A stretch of 18,181 bases of DNA from a bacterium (GCA_024408905.1 JAKSUP010000004.1:1-18181); one strand, 5' to 3'; positions 6,486 through 15,683 are shown, numbered from the stretch's first letter. The notes: generated from the sequence alone by a model not told the origin. Numbers and translations are program-made.

Positions 6486-8495
6486 ATGGGGAATGACAAA
6501 CAAGAAAAATATTCAACTGTATCACATTCAGAAAATATTGATACTATTTACGGTGATACTCTAAATGATTTTAATGATGTAATAGAAAATTCTAGTGACA
6601 ATATTAAGTCACACAACCTTTTACGAGAATTAAAAGTAAATATTAAGCTTTTGCGTAAAAAAGCATCACATCTTGTTAGAGAAAAATTGCAGAAAAATTT
6701 TACAAATATTTTGTATTTAACACTTGATTGCCCCAAATACACCCCAAACTCCGCTAAAGAAGCATCACCGTTGGATTATATTTCGCAAATGCGTAAACAA
6801 TATCCGGATAACGAAATTCGGGTTTTAATTCCTCTCATAAACTTGAACAAAGAAGAATTTAAACCAACAAAAAAAATATCATATTCTGTTGAAAACAGAA
6901 ATTATACGCTCGAAAAAACCGGAATTGAATTTGATTTTTTTGTACAAAACAGAATGACAAAAGCTCAATTATACAAATTCCCGTCAAATAATGAACATAT
7001 AGTTGTATACGGCTTGTATTCTCCAACTTTTTCTTTCTATAAAGAAAGCTCAGAAATAGCAAAAATACATAATTTAGCACCTTTTATGAAAGCTGTAAGG
7101 TTATGTATAAAATTTTTAAAAGATTTTAAACCTGATATTGTACATGCTGAAAATATACCGTTTTATCTGGGATGCGAGTTCGAAAATACATTCTTTTACA
7201 AGACTAAAGTTCTGCAAATTATAAAAGATTTTACTCAAGCCGATATTACAAAAATAGAACCGTTTTGGGCTGCTATAAATTTGGCTGATAAGCAAACAAT
7301 GACAAGAATTTGCCAAGACGGAGCCGTAAAAAAATGCATCGCTAAACTTTTCAATCTTCACACAACTCAACGCCTTCATCAGATTAAAGATTGTTTTAAG
7401 TTTATTTATATGAATTATTATAAATTTAGAAAATACGTGGACAAAGGAGAGGATATAGAAGAAAACACTATATTCAACCAACTTAATGAGCGCACAATTC
7501 AGCTTTTCCCTCAAGTTTTCTATACAGGAGAAAAACACTATAATCCAATGTTCTATTCAATAAAAAAAGCCGATTTCTGGGCAACAGCATCAAAAACATA
7601 TTATAAAGAAGTTTTTGAAAATGAAAAACTATCAGGGAAAATGTATTCTCTTTTACAAAAAAGCAAAGAAAGAAGCGCTTATTTATCATACGGAATTGAT
7701 ATAGAAAATTATCACAGAGAAGAAACCAGACAAATTTATGAAGAATTCAACAGCGAAAATTTCAGACAAGAACGCAATAAAAATAAAATAACATTATTAA
7801 AAGAATTCGGTTCAGAAAGAATTAAATCAAACTTTATTGATGTTACATTATTTAAGGACTCAGATGTAAAAATTATCGGCAATCTTGACTCTTTCTATGA
7901 TGCACCTTTATTTTTTGCAAATCCTTCTTCTGATATTTTCCCTAATGGTGTCGATATTTTATTTAATACAATTTTAAAATTGTTTGAAATGCACAAAAAT
8001 ATTCAAGTAATTATCAATATACCAAACGGATTAAAATCAGATTTTATACGTAAATGGGTTGATTTCCTACAAGAAAACAAATACTTAAACGGCAGGTGGG
8101 TGTTTATTGACGGTAATATTAACCTGCCAAAATTTTTGGCCGGTTCGGATATGATTTTAATCCCAACAAGAATTAATACAACTTCTGTTGAACATTTTAT
8201 TGCAATGCACTATGGTTGCGTGCCGATTGTCGCAAAATCCGGCATTTTAAACGACACAATTCCTGATATTTTTGATGACATGACATACGGTTGTGGATTT
8301 AAAACAACAAAAAACCTTTTAACAGAAAACGATACAAACGAATTATTCATGACTCCTGTCTTGAAAGCTTTGAACATATATCAAAATAATCGTTCCGGAT
8401 GGAATTTATTAATAAAAAACTGCCTTACACACGATTCCGGCTGGAGCTTTAAAACCTTAGAAAAATACAATAAAATTTATCAAGAATTATTGTAA
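6486..8495 (+). CDS. Degenerate glycogen/starch-synthase-like glycosyltransferase (GT5-like)
   Basis: The 669-residue protein keeps the layout of a GlgA-type GT-B enzyme after an N-terminal extension of about 70 residues. Matches to the family: a first strand ILYLTLD near residue 75; DIVHAENIPFYLG, resembling the GlgA VHAHDW region; YGIDIENYHRE, resembling NGID..W.P; and near residues 550-590 FLAGSDMILIPTRINTTSVEHF...YGCVPIVAKSGILNDTIPD, resembling the AGADM.L.PSRFEPCGL...YG..P.VR.TGGL.DTV block. The residues usually needed for ADP-glucose use are missing: no KTGGL lysine near the N-terminus, no SRL..QKG arginine/lysine pair (ANPSSDIFPNG instead), and NTTSVEH replaces EPCGL, removing the catalytic Glu. 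It is probably inactive as a glycogen synthase, or has another role or substrate. Translation should start leaderless at 6486. The 3' end overlaps rsmA by 9 bases. Confidence 0.72.
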   Translation: MGNDKQEKYSTVSHSENIDTIYGDTLNDFNDVIENSSDNIKSHNLLRELKVNIKLLRKKASHLVREKLQKNFTNILYLTLDCPKYTPNSAKEASPLDYISQMRKQYPDNEIRVLIPLINLNKEEFKPTKKISYSVENRNYTLEKTGIEFDFFVQNRMTKAQLYKFPSNNEHIVVYGLYSPTFSFYKESSEIAKIHNLAPFMKAVRLCIKFLKDFKPDIVHAENIPFYLGCEFENTFFYKTKVLQIIKDFTQADITKIEPFWAAINLADKQTMTRICQDGAVKKCIAKLFNLHTTQRLHQIKDCFKFIYMNYYKFRKYVDKGEDIEENTIFNQLNERTIQLFPQVFYTGEKHYNPMFYSIKKADFWATASKTYYKEVFENEKLSGKMYSLLQKSKERSAYLSYGIDIENYHREETRQIYEEFNSENFRQERNKNKITLLKEFGSERIKSNFIDVTLFKDSDVKIIGNLDSFYDAPLFFANPSSDIFPNGVDILFNTILKLFEMHKNIQVIINIPNGLKSDFIRKWVDFLQENKYLNGRWVFIDGNINLPKFLAGSDMILIPTRINTTSVEHFIAMHYGCVPIVAKSGILNDTIPDIFDDMTYGCGFKTTKNLLTENDTNELFMTPVLKALNIYQNNRSGWNLLIKNCLTHDSGWSFKTLEKYNKIYQELL

Positions 8496-8501
8496 TAATT
8501 C
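8484..8501. repeat. Palindrome spanning both convergent stop codons
   Basis: GAATTATT-GT-AATAATTC lies over the overlapping 3' ends of the GlgA-like gene and rsmA; the TAA stops of both genes fall inside it. A weak AT-only hairpin would form in either transcript, but no U-tract follows, so it is not a convincing bidirectional terminator. Confidence 0.35.
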
Positions 8502-9329
8502 GGACAACTCTCCCAATTGCCGTATTGAAAGTTTTTCTGCTCGTATATTTTCGTCTAAATTCATTTTAGAAATTGCATTTTGAACTTTTTCTTTTGAAAA
8601 ACCTGCTTGAACAAGGCAATTTTTCAAAGTTTTTCTGCGTTGAGCAAAAGCTCCTTTGATTGTTTTTCTAAAATGTGTATAGTCAGTTAGTTTTAATAAC
8701 GGCTCTTTTCTAACCTTTAATGAAACTAGAGCTGAATTAACTTTTGGTGCAGGATAAAATGATTTTCTGCCAACAAGTCTTATAATAGAACAATCTGCCC
8801 AAAATTGAGAAAGTATTGTTAAAAGTCCGTATTGTTTAGAAGGACTGTTTTCTGTTGCAACAATTCTTCTTGCAACTTCTTCCTGCACCATCAAAATTAT
8901 ATCTGTTATTTTATCCCTGTTTTTGTTTGCCAAATCATCAATTTCACCTAAAAGGTGCGCTATGATTGGAGAAGTTATATAATACGGAATGTTCGCAACA
9001 ACTTTTATGTTTTTGTCAGACAATGCAGAAATGTCCGTTTTTAATATATCCTGATGAATAAGCTCAAGATTGTCACATTCGAGCTTTTCCAAAACTTTAA
9101 TTGCTTCTTCATCAAGCTCAACTGCAATAACTTTTTGGGCATGCTTAACCAATTGTTCTGTCACAAATCCGACCCCCGGACCTATTTCAAGAATAACATC
9201 ATCAGGTTTTATATCTGCAAAATCAATAATATCAGATATTACATCAGCATTTATCAAAAAATTCTGACCCAGTCTTTTTTTTGTTCTAAAGTATTTGGCC
9301 CGTTCAAAATAATCCATCATACCATCCAT
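8487..9329 (-). CDS. rsmA: 16S rRNA (adenine1518-N6/adenine1519-N6)-dimethyltransferase
   Basis: Dimethylates two adjacent adenines in the 3'-terminal hairpin of 16S rRNA using S-adenosylmethionine, late in small-subunit assembly (also called KsgA). The 280-residue protein shows KKRLGQNFL near residue 17, the SAM-binding EIGPGVGFVTEQL, AVELDEEA, a HQDILKTD acidic loop and the catalytic NIPYYITSP motif, followed by RRIVATENSPSKQYG and FYPAPKVNS, then a C-terminal helical domain with FAQRRKTLKN. Length is normal. The start may be ATG 9329 or one of the two adjacent ATGs at 9320 and 9317; the conserved region begins well inside all of them. It is divergent from the glutamate-cysteine ligase and convergent with the GlgA-like gene. 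Confidence 0.96.
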   Translation of the reverse strand: MDGMMDYFERAKYFRTKKRLGQNFLINADVISDIIDFADIKPDDVILEIGPGVGFVTEQLVKHAQKVIAVELDEEAIKVLEKLECDNLELIHQDILKTDISALSDKNIKVVANIPYYITSPIIAHLLGEIDDLANKNRDKITDIILMVQEEVARRIVATENSPSKQYGLLTILSQFWADCSIIRLVGRKSFYPAPKVNSALVSLKVRKEPLLKLTDYTHFRKTIKGAFAQRRKTLKNCLVQAGFSKEKVQNAISKMNLDENIRAEKLSIRQLGELSELLQ

Positions 9330-9367
9330 AATAATACAAATAGCTAAATGTTAAAAGTAATGTTTCG

Positions 9368-9398
9368 TTGTATTTTTATCTTGTATTTATCATATAAT
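9368..9398 (+). promoter_or_regulatory. Probable promoter of the glutamate-cysteine ligase gene
   Basis: TATAAT (9393-9398) with a possible TTGTAT (9368-9373) at a long 19-base spacing. The -10 is clear and the -35 is uncertain. A good AGGAG ribosome binding site (9405-9409) lies six bases before the GTG start. Confidence 0.45.
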
Positions 9399-9415
9399 AG
9401 AGGTAGGAGTTTATC

Positions 9416-10678
9416 GTGAATTATTGTGAAATAAAATCAGAGGAACGTATAGAGTATAACCAACTGATTGATGATTTTGTGCTTGGATGTAAAACTGAAC
9501 AAAAAATCGGAATGGAATATGAAAGAATTCCGATTTCCCAATATGATAACTCGCAAGTCCCTTATGAAGGAGAATTTGGCATTTGTGAACTGTTAAGAGA
9601 ATTCGCTAAAGTCGATAATTGGGATTACATTTTAGATGATAATAACATTATCGGTTTAAAAAAACTCCATGATACAATTACCCTTGAACCCGGTTGCCAA
9701 TTTGAATTAAGCTTGGAACCCGAAAAATATATTGTAGATTTGAAAGAAAAAATTGAATCAATAGATAAGGCTTTGGAGCCGATTTTAGAAGAATTTGAAA
9801 TCGAACTTTTAAATGTTGGGGTATCGCCAAATACAACGTACAAAAATATAAAACTAATCCCCAAAAGGCGATATCATATTATGGCAAATTATTTGTGGGG
9901 GATTTTGTCTGACGTTATGATGAGAGAAACTGCCGGAATACAAATTGGCATTGACTATAAATCAGAAGAAGATGCTATGCGAAAATTCAGGCTCGCAAAT
10001 ATGATGATGCCGTTTATGACAGCTATGTACGCTAATTCGTCTATCCGTGGTGGTGTCGACACAGGTTACAAATCTTTTAGGGCATTGGCTTGGTTAAATA
10101 CAGACAATGAACGCTGTGGTTTTGCAACAAAGTTTAAGAAAAATATGACTTTCAAAGATTATATAGATTTTCTCTTGGATACTCCAATGATTTTTATAAA
10201 TAGAAATAACATTCCGATTAACCTTAATGGTCGATTAACTTTCAGACAATTTATGAAAAAAGGATTTGAAGGATTTTATCCTACACTTGAAGATTGGAAA
10301 CTTCATTCAAATTTATATTTTCCGGAAGTTCGTTTAAGAAATTATATCGAAATCAGAAACCATGATTGTGTCGGAGGAGGGTTAGAATATTCAATCCCTG
10401 CAATGTATAAAGGTATTATGTATTCAAAAAATGCAATGGAAGAAGCCGAAACTATTCTAAACAAATTTAGCGAACAAGAGATAAAAGAACTCCGATATAA
10501 TGTCGCAAAAAATGCTATTCATTCAAAAATTAAAAAAGTACCAATTCTTGATATTTGTAAAGAGTTATCAAATATAGCTTTCGATTCTTTAAAAAATAAT
10601 TGCGAAAACGAAGAACAATATTTGGAACCTTTGATAGAAATGCTCAAAAAAGGAAAATGCGCAGGAGAATTAAGTTAA
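9416..10678 (+). CDS. gshA: Glutamate-cysteine ligase, GCS2 family
   Basis: ATP-dependent joining of glutamate to cysteine, the first step of glutathione synthesis. The 420-residue protein has the signatures of the plant/alphaproteobacterial-type family: GMEYER (32-37), TLEPGCQFELSLEP (about 89-102), RRYHIMANYL, MMRETAGIQIGIDYKSEEDAMRKF, then FPEVRLRNYIEIRNHDC (usually PEVRLK.YLE.RGAD). The GTG start at 9416 is fixed by an AGGAG site six bases upstream. No gshB lies in the window, so the product could be gamma-glutamylcysteine itself, or glutathione if gshB lies elsewhere. Related EgtA-like and other amide ligases share the fold, so the exact substrate is not proven. It is convergent with the EF-hand gene, with a 4-base gap and no terminator. 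Confidence 0.87.
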   Translation: MNYCEIKSEERIEYNQLIDDFVLGCKTEQKIGMEYERIPISQYDNSQVPYEGEFGICELLREFAKVDNWDYILDDNNIIGLKKLHDTITLEPGCQFELSLEPEKYIVDLKEKIESIDKALEPILEEFEIELLNVGVSPNTTYKNIKLIPKRRYHIMANYLWGILSDVMMRETAGIQIGIDYKSEEDAMRKFRLANMMMPFMTAMYANSSIRGGVDTGYKSFRALAWLNTDNERCGFATKFKKNMTFKDYIDFLLDTPMIFINRNNIPINLNGRLTFRQFMKKGFEGFYPTLEDWKLHSNLYFPEVRLRNYIEIRNHDCVGGGLEYSIPAMYKGIMYSKNAMEEAETILNKFSEQEIKELRYNVAKNAIHSKIKKVPILDICKELSNIAFDSLKNNCENEEQYLEPLIEMLKKGKCAGELS

Positions 10679-10682
10679 ATAA

Positions 10683-11684
10683 TTATGCCTGTTTAGTATC
10701 AGGAATAATTGGAACAAAAATTCTTATATGATCTTCTTGATGGTCAGTAACAATATTAGCTTTCACAAAGCTCAAATCATGCCCTTTGCCATCGCTGATA
10801 CCAATATGACCATATTTGTGTGGTTCCACATCATCTTTATATCCGGCATCATAGACTATGATACATCCTTCCGGTAAATCTTTTCTTAAGTCCATACTCT
10901 TAACTATATTATACGGGACTTCCTTGAAATTTGGATTATTAGCATATTCTGATGCATTATTATATGCATAACGCTGCCGTTCACCATGAAATAGTCTTTC
11001 GTTATGTGTCTCTACTATTTCGCTAACAATATCACTTTCCAACTCATTTTCAACAGTTTCGCCGTTTGATAATAAATACTGGACCTCACTTCTTTTTACA
11101 AAAGTGTTTTGTAAAGTATCTGTCACAGCTTTAGAGCACATTGTTTCACTTTTACTTAGAATTATTTTATTAATTTTTTTTAGCATATCAGCAATCGCTT
11201 TTTGATCATATTCGTAGCTATTGTTTTTCATCCATTCTTCAAAAGTTTGACTGCCATATGCATCTTCTTCTAACCATTGTTCACAAAACTTGCATCCTGC
11301 TCTATCATTTTTATCAAATCTTATTTCATTTACTGTTGGTTCTTTATATTTTTGATTTTGTTCATTTGTCGTTTTAATATAAAGCTTCAATATACCGAAA
11401 AATTTTTTTATTTCTGTTTCTGTATAATTTTGAAAACCTGCAAAAATATTGCTTAAACTTGATGTTATTTCGTTATCAGACAATTTCCCATCTGAATTTT
11501 GATCAATTTTGCTATTAAACTGTTTTAATTCGTCTGAATCAATTGTTCCATCCATTTGTGAAACTCTATTGAAAATTGATTGCAAATTAAATTTTTCCCT
11601 TTGCGTAAAATTATTCTCATTTAGGATCTTCATAAAATCCGTAAATTTAAAATCTTGACTTAAATTTAAAAAAGGTTTATCCAT
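10683..11684 (-). CDS. EF-hand protein with a possible NlpC/P60- or CHAP-like cysteine peptidase C-terminus
   Basis: A 333-residue protein I cannot name. The N-terminus has a canonical EF-hand loop, DQNSDGKLSDNE (61-72), with D1, N3, D5 and E12 present, paired with a degenerate half-hand around residues 41-52 (DGTIDSDE). The C-terminal half looks like a papain-like amidase: TMCSKAV with Cys183 at a helix start, then PEGCIIVYDAGYKDD (271-285) and HKYGHIGISDGKGHDLSF with His293, recalling the 'GD.I.Y...GHVGI' strand pair of NlpC/P60 and CHAP domains. A CKFC pair (C131, C134) lies between. No signal peptide is seen, so export would need another route. An AGGATG ribosome binding site supports the start. 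Calcium binding is likely; the peptidase assignment is inference from motifs only. Confidence 0.66.
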   Translation of the reverse strand: MDKPFLNLSQDFKFTDFMKILNENNFTQREKFNLQSIFNRVSQMDGTIDSDELKQFNSKIDQNSDGKLSDNEITSSLSNIFAGFQNYTETEIKKFFGILKLYIKTTNEQNQKYKEPTVNEIRFDKNDRAGCKFCEQWLEEDAYGSQTFEEWMKNNSYEYDQKAIADMLKKINKIILSKSETMCSKAVTDTLQNTFVKRSEVQYLLSNGETVENELESDIVSEIVETHNERLFHGERQRYAYNNASEYANNPNFKEVPYNIVKSMDLRKDLPEGCIIVYDAGYKDDVEPHKYGHIGISDGKGHDLSFVKANIVTDHQEDHIRIFVPIIPDTKQA

Positions 11685-11798
11685 TTTTCATCCTATTTTT
11701 ACAATACATATATCGGCATTTTTTTGATAAACTTTAGTTTTTATCTTAATTTTTTACAAAACTTAATACAACGCCATAAAAATCCTCTATTTTAATCA

Positions 11799-11827
11799 TT
11801 GTTAAATTTTGAATTATATAGTATAAT
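11799..11827 (+). promoter_or_regulatory. Sigma70-type promoter of the atpD-atpC pair
   Basis: TTGTTA (11799-11804), a 17-base spacer and TATAAT (11822-11827), giving a transcript start about 25 bases before the atpD ATG. A GATGAGG ribosome binding site follows at about 11842-11848. Unlike the three leaderless genes in this window, this one has a normal leader. Confidence 0.7.
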
Positions 11828-11846
11828 TGCACCAGAAGAGAGATGA

Positions 11847-13265
<1,419 letters not shown>

Positions 13266-13280
13266 GAAGTAAATGAGAGG

Positions 13281-13310
13281 GGTACTAAGATGCTAAGGCA
13301 CTAGGGTACT
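13281..13310. repeat. Short tandem array of a degenerate 8-base unit between atpD and atpC
   Basis: TACTAAGA, TGCTAAGG, CACTAGGG and a final TACT follow one another, flanked by GG at the left. The unit is roughly YRCTAAGG. Such CTAAGG arrays look like a dispersed intergenic repeat, but only this copy is visible here. Confidence 0.45.
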
Positions 13311-13325
13311 TTTTAAAGCAGAATA

Positions 13326-13350
13326 GTAGGTTGGGTGGAACCCAACAAAA
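13326..13350. repeat. REP-like hairpin (GTTGGG...CCCAAC) between atpD and atpC
   Basis: GTTGGG (13330-13335), loop TGGAA and CCCAAC (13341-13346), preceded by TAGTAG and followed by AAAA. It resembles the GGTTGGGT...AACCCAAC repetitive extragenic palindromes common in cyanobacteria, which is recalled knowledge. It may act as a weak processing or attenuation hairpin between the two genes. The remaining spacer to 13406 shows nothing else I recognise. Confidence 0.5.
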
Positions 13351-13406
13351 CCAAGCTAAAGTTCGTGGGAACATCAGGTAAAAATTAAGCTAATAAGGTA
13401 ATAAAA

Positions 13407-13799
13407 GTGAAACTAAAAATTATAACACACGAAAAAGTTGTATATGAAGGCGAGATGGATGAATTGACCATCCAAACACCTGCAGGTCAAATGGGTATTT
13501 TAAAAGACCACGTACCTGTAACAACTGTTTTGGATATTGGTGTTACAAAAGCTAAAAATGGAGATAAGGCGAAGTATTTTGCCACCATGGGTGGTGTATT
13601 TCAATTTAAAGACAATTTTGCGACCATATTAACAGATGTTTGCGAAGACGGAAGTGATATTGACGTTACTCGTGCCAATGACGCAAAGGCTCGTGCTGAA
13701 GCCAGACTTGCTGAAAGTGCAGCAGAAATTGACACTCAAAGAGCTCAAGCTGCATTAGCTCGTTCACTTGCAAGACTAAAGGCTGCTATGAATCAATAA
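13407..13799 (+). CDS. atpC: ATP synthase F1 epsilon subunit
   Basis: Central-stalk subunit that links F1 catalysis to the membrane rotor and restrains ATP hydrolysis. The 130-residue protein has the N-terminal beta-sandwich signatures (KVVYEGEMDELTIQTPAGQMGILKDHVPV, then ATMGGVFQFKDN) and a C-terminal alanine/arginine-rich helical hairpin from about residue 88. It starts at GTG with an AAGG element about 8 bases upstream. It lies 141 bases after atpD, a spacer filled by repeats. A separate beta-epsilon pair is the cyanobacterial arrangement; the alpha, gamma, delta and membrane genes are not in the window. Unlike atpD it shows no lesion. It abuts the convergent hydrolase gene with no bases between the stops. 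Confidence 0.94.
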   Translation: MKLKIITHEKVVYEGEMDELTIQTPAGQMGILKDHVPVTTVLDIGVTKAKNGDKAKYFATMGGVFQFKDNFATILTDVCEDGSDIDVTRANDAKARAEARLAESAAEIDTQRAQAALARSLARLKAAMNQ

Positions 13800-14714
13800 T
13801 CATTTTATACGGTTTAGCATTTCTACAATAGCATTAATTTTATTTTTATCCATTTTATGGCCACCTTCTTTTAATACTACAAAGGAGTCCAAGTGCTTAG
13901 ATTTTAATGCCAGTTTAAAAATATTCTTTATTTTTACAAGATTATCCTTTTCGCAATGAATAAAATCTGTCGGTACATTTACTTTTCTCATATGTTTACT
14001 TGTTGAAAACACTGATGTCATAAATAATCTTGCAATAGGAGAGATTTGGATAATTTTTTTTATTTTTGGTGGCACTAATTCTGTGTAACCATTTTTAATA
14101 CTTTCAGCCCTATGTTTAAATGTGTCAGTTGTTGATACTAATATTAATCCACCTAAATCTTTATTTTTTTCTGCCAATTCTGTCGCAACAAAGCCCCCGA
14201 AACTATGCCCTAATACATAAATATTTTTGTCTTCTATTCCTTTTTTTCGTAAATATTCTAAACCGACACTAGCATCTTTTAATAAATTTTTTGGTTCTAA
14301 ATATGTTTTTTCCCTACATGAATACGTCAAACCACTATACTCAGGAGCTAAAATCCCAAAGTTTGTTTTTTCTACAATATTTGAATACAAATCTTGTAGA
14401 CATGATATGTTGTGACTCAGACCATGCATAATAATTACATATTTTTGTCTATTGTCTTTGTTTATATCCCACATAACATTTTCAGAATTTTGCCAGCCTT
14501 TAGTTTTAATTTCTTTAATATATTTAGATATCTGTGGGTTCTTATCATGCCAACAAAACCTGGAAACAGTGACAGACTTATCAAAAAGTTTGTCCATATA
14601 TGAAATTACCGGACTTATTTTATGTAATAATGTATTTGGCTTGTAAATATTACAACCAAATTTCGGATTCTGTCTGTTTATATTGCTATTTATAATAATG
14701 GGCTGTACTCGCAT
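13800..14714 (-). CDS. Alpha/beta hydrolase of unknown substrate
   Basis: The 304-residue protein has a complete alpha/beta-hydrolase triad: IIMHG oxyanion strand (94-98), nucleophile Ser171 in GHSFGG, acid Asp257 in FIHCEKDN and His286 in KEGGHKM. It resembles the monoacylglycerol lipase / serine aminopeptidase S33 branch, but the substrate cannot be inferred. The first 20 residues, MRVQPIIINSNINRQNPKFG, are a polar, asparagine-rich stretch outside the fold, similar in plan to the 5475 start of the unrecognised protein upstream; it is not a standard signal peptide. The ATG has no ribosome binding site and lies 6 bases after a good -10 box, so the mRNA should be leaderless. It converges on atpC with no terminator between them. 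Confidence 0.85.
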   Translation of the reverse strand: MRVQPIIINSNINRQNPKFGCNIYKPNTLLHKISPVISYMDKLFDKSVTVSRFCWHDKNPQISKYIKEIKTKGWQNSENVMWDINKDNRQKYVIIMHGLSHNISCLQDLYSNIVEKTNFGILAPEYSGLTYSCREKTYLEPKNLLKDASVGLEYLRKKGIEDKNIYVLGHSFGGFVATELAEKNKDLGGLILVSTTDTFKHRAESIKNGYTELVPPKIKKIIQISPIARLFMTSVFSTSKHMRKVNVPTDFIHCEKDNLVKIKNIFKLALKSKHLDSFVVLKEGGHKMDKNKINAIVEMLNRIK

Positions 14715-14720
14715 AATTCT

Positions 14721-14749
14721 ATTTTAAATAAAAGACAGTTTTTATACAA
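14721..14749 (-). promoter_or_regulatory. Sigma70-type promoter of the hydrolase gene; predicts a leaderless transcript
   Basis: On the minus strand TTGTAT (14749-14744), a 17-base spacer and TAAAAT (14726-14721). Six bases (AGAATT) separate the -10 from the ATG. No Shine-Dalgarno sequence is present. Geometry is identical to the promoters at 4278-4306 and 6451-6479. Confidence 0.66.
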
Positions 14750-14772
14750 TAATTATTATTTGATTTTAATCC

Positions 14773-14799
14773 TTGTTTATTCTACCATTCAGGTATAAA
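14773..14799 (+). promoter_or_regulatory. Possible promoter of tpiA
   Basis: TATAAA (14794-14799) with TTGTTT (14773-14778) at a short 15-base spacing. A clear AAGGAG ribosome binding site (14815-14820) follows, seven bases before the tpiA ATG. The promoter call is weaker than the binding site call. Confidence 0.38.
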
Positions 14800-14827
14800 T
14801 GATGTTACAAAAAGAAGGAGAATTATT

Positions 14828-15622
14828 ATGTCAAGAAAACCTATTATTGCTGGTAACTGGAAAATGAATTTACTTCAAAGTGATGCAAAAGCATTATTTG
14901 AAGGCATCAAAAGTTTTACAAAAGATTTTTCTGCAACACAATTGCCAACAATCGTTATTGCTCCTGTTTTCACTTCATTAAATGTTGTTGAAACAGTTAG
15001 TTGTGATTGTGGATGTGGTGGAGATAAGATTGCTATTGCAGGTCAAAACTGTCATTGGGAATCATCTGGCGCATATACAGGCGAAGTTTCTGTTGAAATG
15101 TTAAAAGATGCAGGCTGCTCTTATGTTATTATCGGTCACTCTGAAAGAAGACAATATTTTTCTGAAACAGATGAAATGATTAACAAAAAAGCTAAAGCAA
15201 TTTTAGCAGGTGGTTTAATTCCTATTATCTGTTGTGGCGAAACTCTTGAACAAAGAGAATCAGGAGTAACTGACCAACATATCGCTTCACAAATCAGAGC
15301 TGCATTAAGTGGTTTGTCTGAAGAAGAAGTTGCAAAATCAGTTATCGCTTATGAACCAATTTGGGCAATCGGAACAGGTAAAACTTGTGATTCTGTTGAA
15401 GCAAACAGAGTTATTGCAATGATTAGAAATGTTGTTAAAGAAGTTTCTTCAACATCAGCAGGTGACTCTATCAGAATTCTTTATGGTGGTTCTGTTAAAC
15501 CAAATACAATCGAAGAACAAATGTCACAATCAGATATCGACGGTGCTTTGGTTGGTGGAGCAAGCCTTAAAGCTGACAGCTTTAACGAAATCATTGCTAA
15601 TACAATGAAAGTATCTGTATAA
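14828..15622 (+). CDS. tpiA: Triosephosphate isomerase
   Basis: Interconverts dihydroxyacetone phosphate and glyceraldehyde 3-phosphate in glycolysis and gluconeogenesis. The 264-residue TIM barrel has all catalytic elements: AGNWKMN with Asn10 and Lys12, IIGHSERR with His104, AYEPIWAIGTGKT with Glu176 and its mobile loop, and the phosphate-binding ILYGGSV...GALVGGASL at the C-terminus. It is slightly longer than average (about 250). An insertion around residues 58-67 contains three cysteines in five residues (Cys59, Cys61, Cys63), and the protein has eight cysteines in all, which is unusual. Start is fixed by AAGGAG at seven bases. It appears to be a single-gene transcript with its own promoter region and a rho-independent terminator, not in the gap-pgk cluster seen in many bacteria. 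Confidence 0.97.
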   Translation: MSRKPIIAGNWKMNLLQSDAKALFEGIKSFTKDFSATQLPTIVIAPVFTSLNVVETVSCDCGCGGDKIAIAGQNCHWESSGAYTGEVSVEMLKDAGCSYVIIGHSERRQYFSETDEMINKKAKAILAGGLIPIICCGETLEQRESGVTDQHIASQIRAALSGLSEEEVAKSVIAYEPIWAIGTGKTCDSVEANRVIAMIRNVVKEVSSTSAGDSIRILYGGSVKPNTIEEQMSQSDIDGALVGGASLKADSFNEIIANTMKVSV

Positions 15623-15638
15623 TTTTATACTGAATAAT

Positions 15639-15677
15639 TAAAAAAGAGGGGGGTGACGTAGTCACCTTCTTTTTTTG
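15639..15677 (+). terminator. Rho-independent terminator of tpiA
   Basis: GGTGAC (15652-15657), loop GTA, GTCACC (15661-15666), with an A-rich/purine flank pairing toward the following TTCTTTTTTT run. Stem plus U-tract is typical, 30 bases after the tpiA stop. Confidence 0.85.
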
Positions 15678-15683
15678 TTTTTT

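Noticed and set aside
7116..7538. 140-residue minus-strand open frame in the GlgA-like gene
   Set aside because: It is antisense to a long coding frame, with phenylalanine/leucine/isoleucine-rich shadow composition and no recognisable motif.
9054..9347. Plus-strand open frames over the rsmA 5' half
   Set aside because: They are antisense to the SAM-binding core of rsmA, and no independent evidence supports them.
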